From Candidatus Uhrbacteria bacterium (lineage in GTDB: Bacteria > Patescibacteriota > Patescibacteriia > UBA9934): a stretch of DNA of 42,347 nt. Below, one piece after another: positions 42,246 through 42,347 of the stretch. The stretch is taken from NCBI GenBank assembly GCA_903848275.1, contig CAINGB010000027.1, forward strand, positions 1 to 42,347, given 5' to 3'. The position numbers and the translations under genes were made by a program. The first letter of the stretch is position 1, and every line of letters begins with the position of its first letter. A model generated the notes under the pieces. It saw only the letters and a program-made list of their open reading frames with translations, was not told the origin of the DNA and ran no database searches.

Positions 42246-42274
42246 ATAATAGCAAAAAAACGCCTCTTTGTCAA
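42246..42274 (-). promoter_or_regulatory. Promoter of the A-E unit, TTGACA-N17-TATTAT
   Basis: The -35 is at 42269-42274 and the -10 at 42246-42251, with T7GC directly before the -10 as in the gene F promoter. The last 73 bases of the window hold no feature I can see. Confidence 0.9.
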
Positions 42275-42347
42275 GCCATTATCAGTACAAAACAGCTAAC
42301 TTTAGCCAAATAATATAGTGCCAGGTGTGTGCTAGGTACTACCCAGT

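Overview
The window reads as a piece of a Candidate Phyla Radiation (Patescibacteria) chromosome, most likely Parcubacteria-like. Evidence: an archaeal-type UMP kinase, a membrane-anchored Clp-type ATPase, very large secreted repeat proteins (one ending in a domain I associate with CPR surface proteins), many short operons with overlapping genes, and presence of L9 (as I recall, missing in Microgenomates). This placement is inference from gene content; no rRNA is present. Of about 41 genes only one ends in TGA; the rest use TAA or TAG. Many genes lack a Shine-Dalgarno (SD) site and have a -10-like hexamer 5-10 nt before the ATG, which points to leaderless transcription.

Layout. 1-2.7 kb: 3' part of a large surface protein. 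2.8-6.7 kb: a TPR membrane protein, a REP-associated transposase (RAYT) flanked by 47-bp inverted repeats, and a secreted subtilase with FG-GAP repeats. 6.7-12.4 kb: a surface-glycan cluster (nucleotide-sugar SDR, two GT2, DUF2304, two GT4), with a candidate structured RNA inside it. 12.4-16.6 kb: L28, a GT28-like glycosyltransferase, a TrmH methyltransferase, a small membrane protein on the minus strand, and a tRNA-guanine transglycosylase without its zinc ligands. 16.7-21.8 kb: a 1694-residue beta-helix surface protein. 21.8-27.7 kb: small membrane protein, NYN nuclease, an SD-type hypothetical gene, the Clp-type ATPase, a WecA/TagO-like transferase and DUF192. 27.8-32 kb: L21, a CtpA protease, a NUDIX hydrolase overlapping L9, and CTP synthase. 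32-38 kb: a second RAYT with its own palindromes, a RecB/TM0106 nuclease, a second copy of the candidate RNA, a C39-like protease, XseA-XseB, a holin-like membrane protein and UMP kinase.

38.1-42.3 kb is the most unusual part: eight small minus-strand genes of unknown function in two or three transcription units. These have strong TTGACA-N17-TATTAT promoters, strong SD sites and clear terminators, unlike the rest of the window. Between consecutive genes lies a repeated RNA element of two covarying hairpins, five copies in all, each just after a stop codon. Several of the proteins look weakly paralogous, so this is the best candidate for an undescribed system.

A second discovery is a 60-bp double-hairpin element inserted in the same reading frame into the linkers of two unrelated secreted proteins (subtilase and C39-like protease). 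Its two copies differ by compensatory changes that keep both hairpins perfect.
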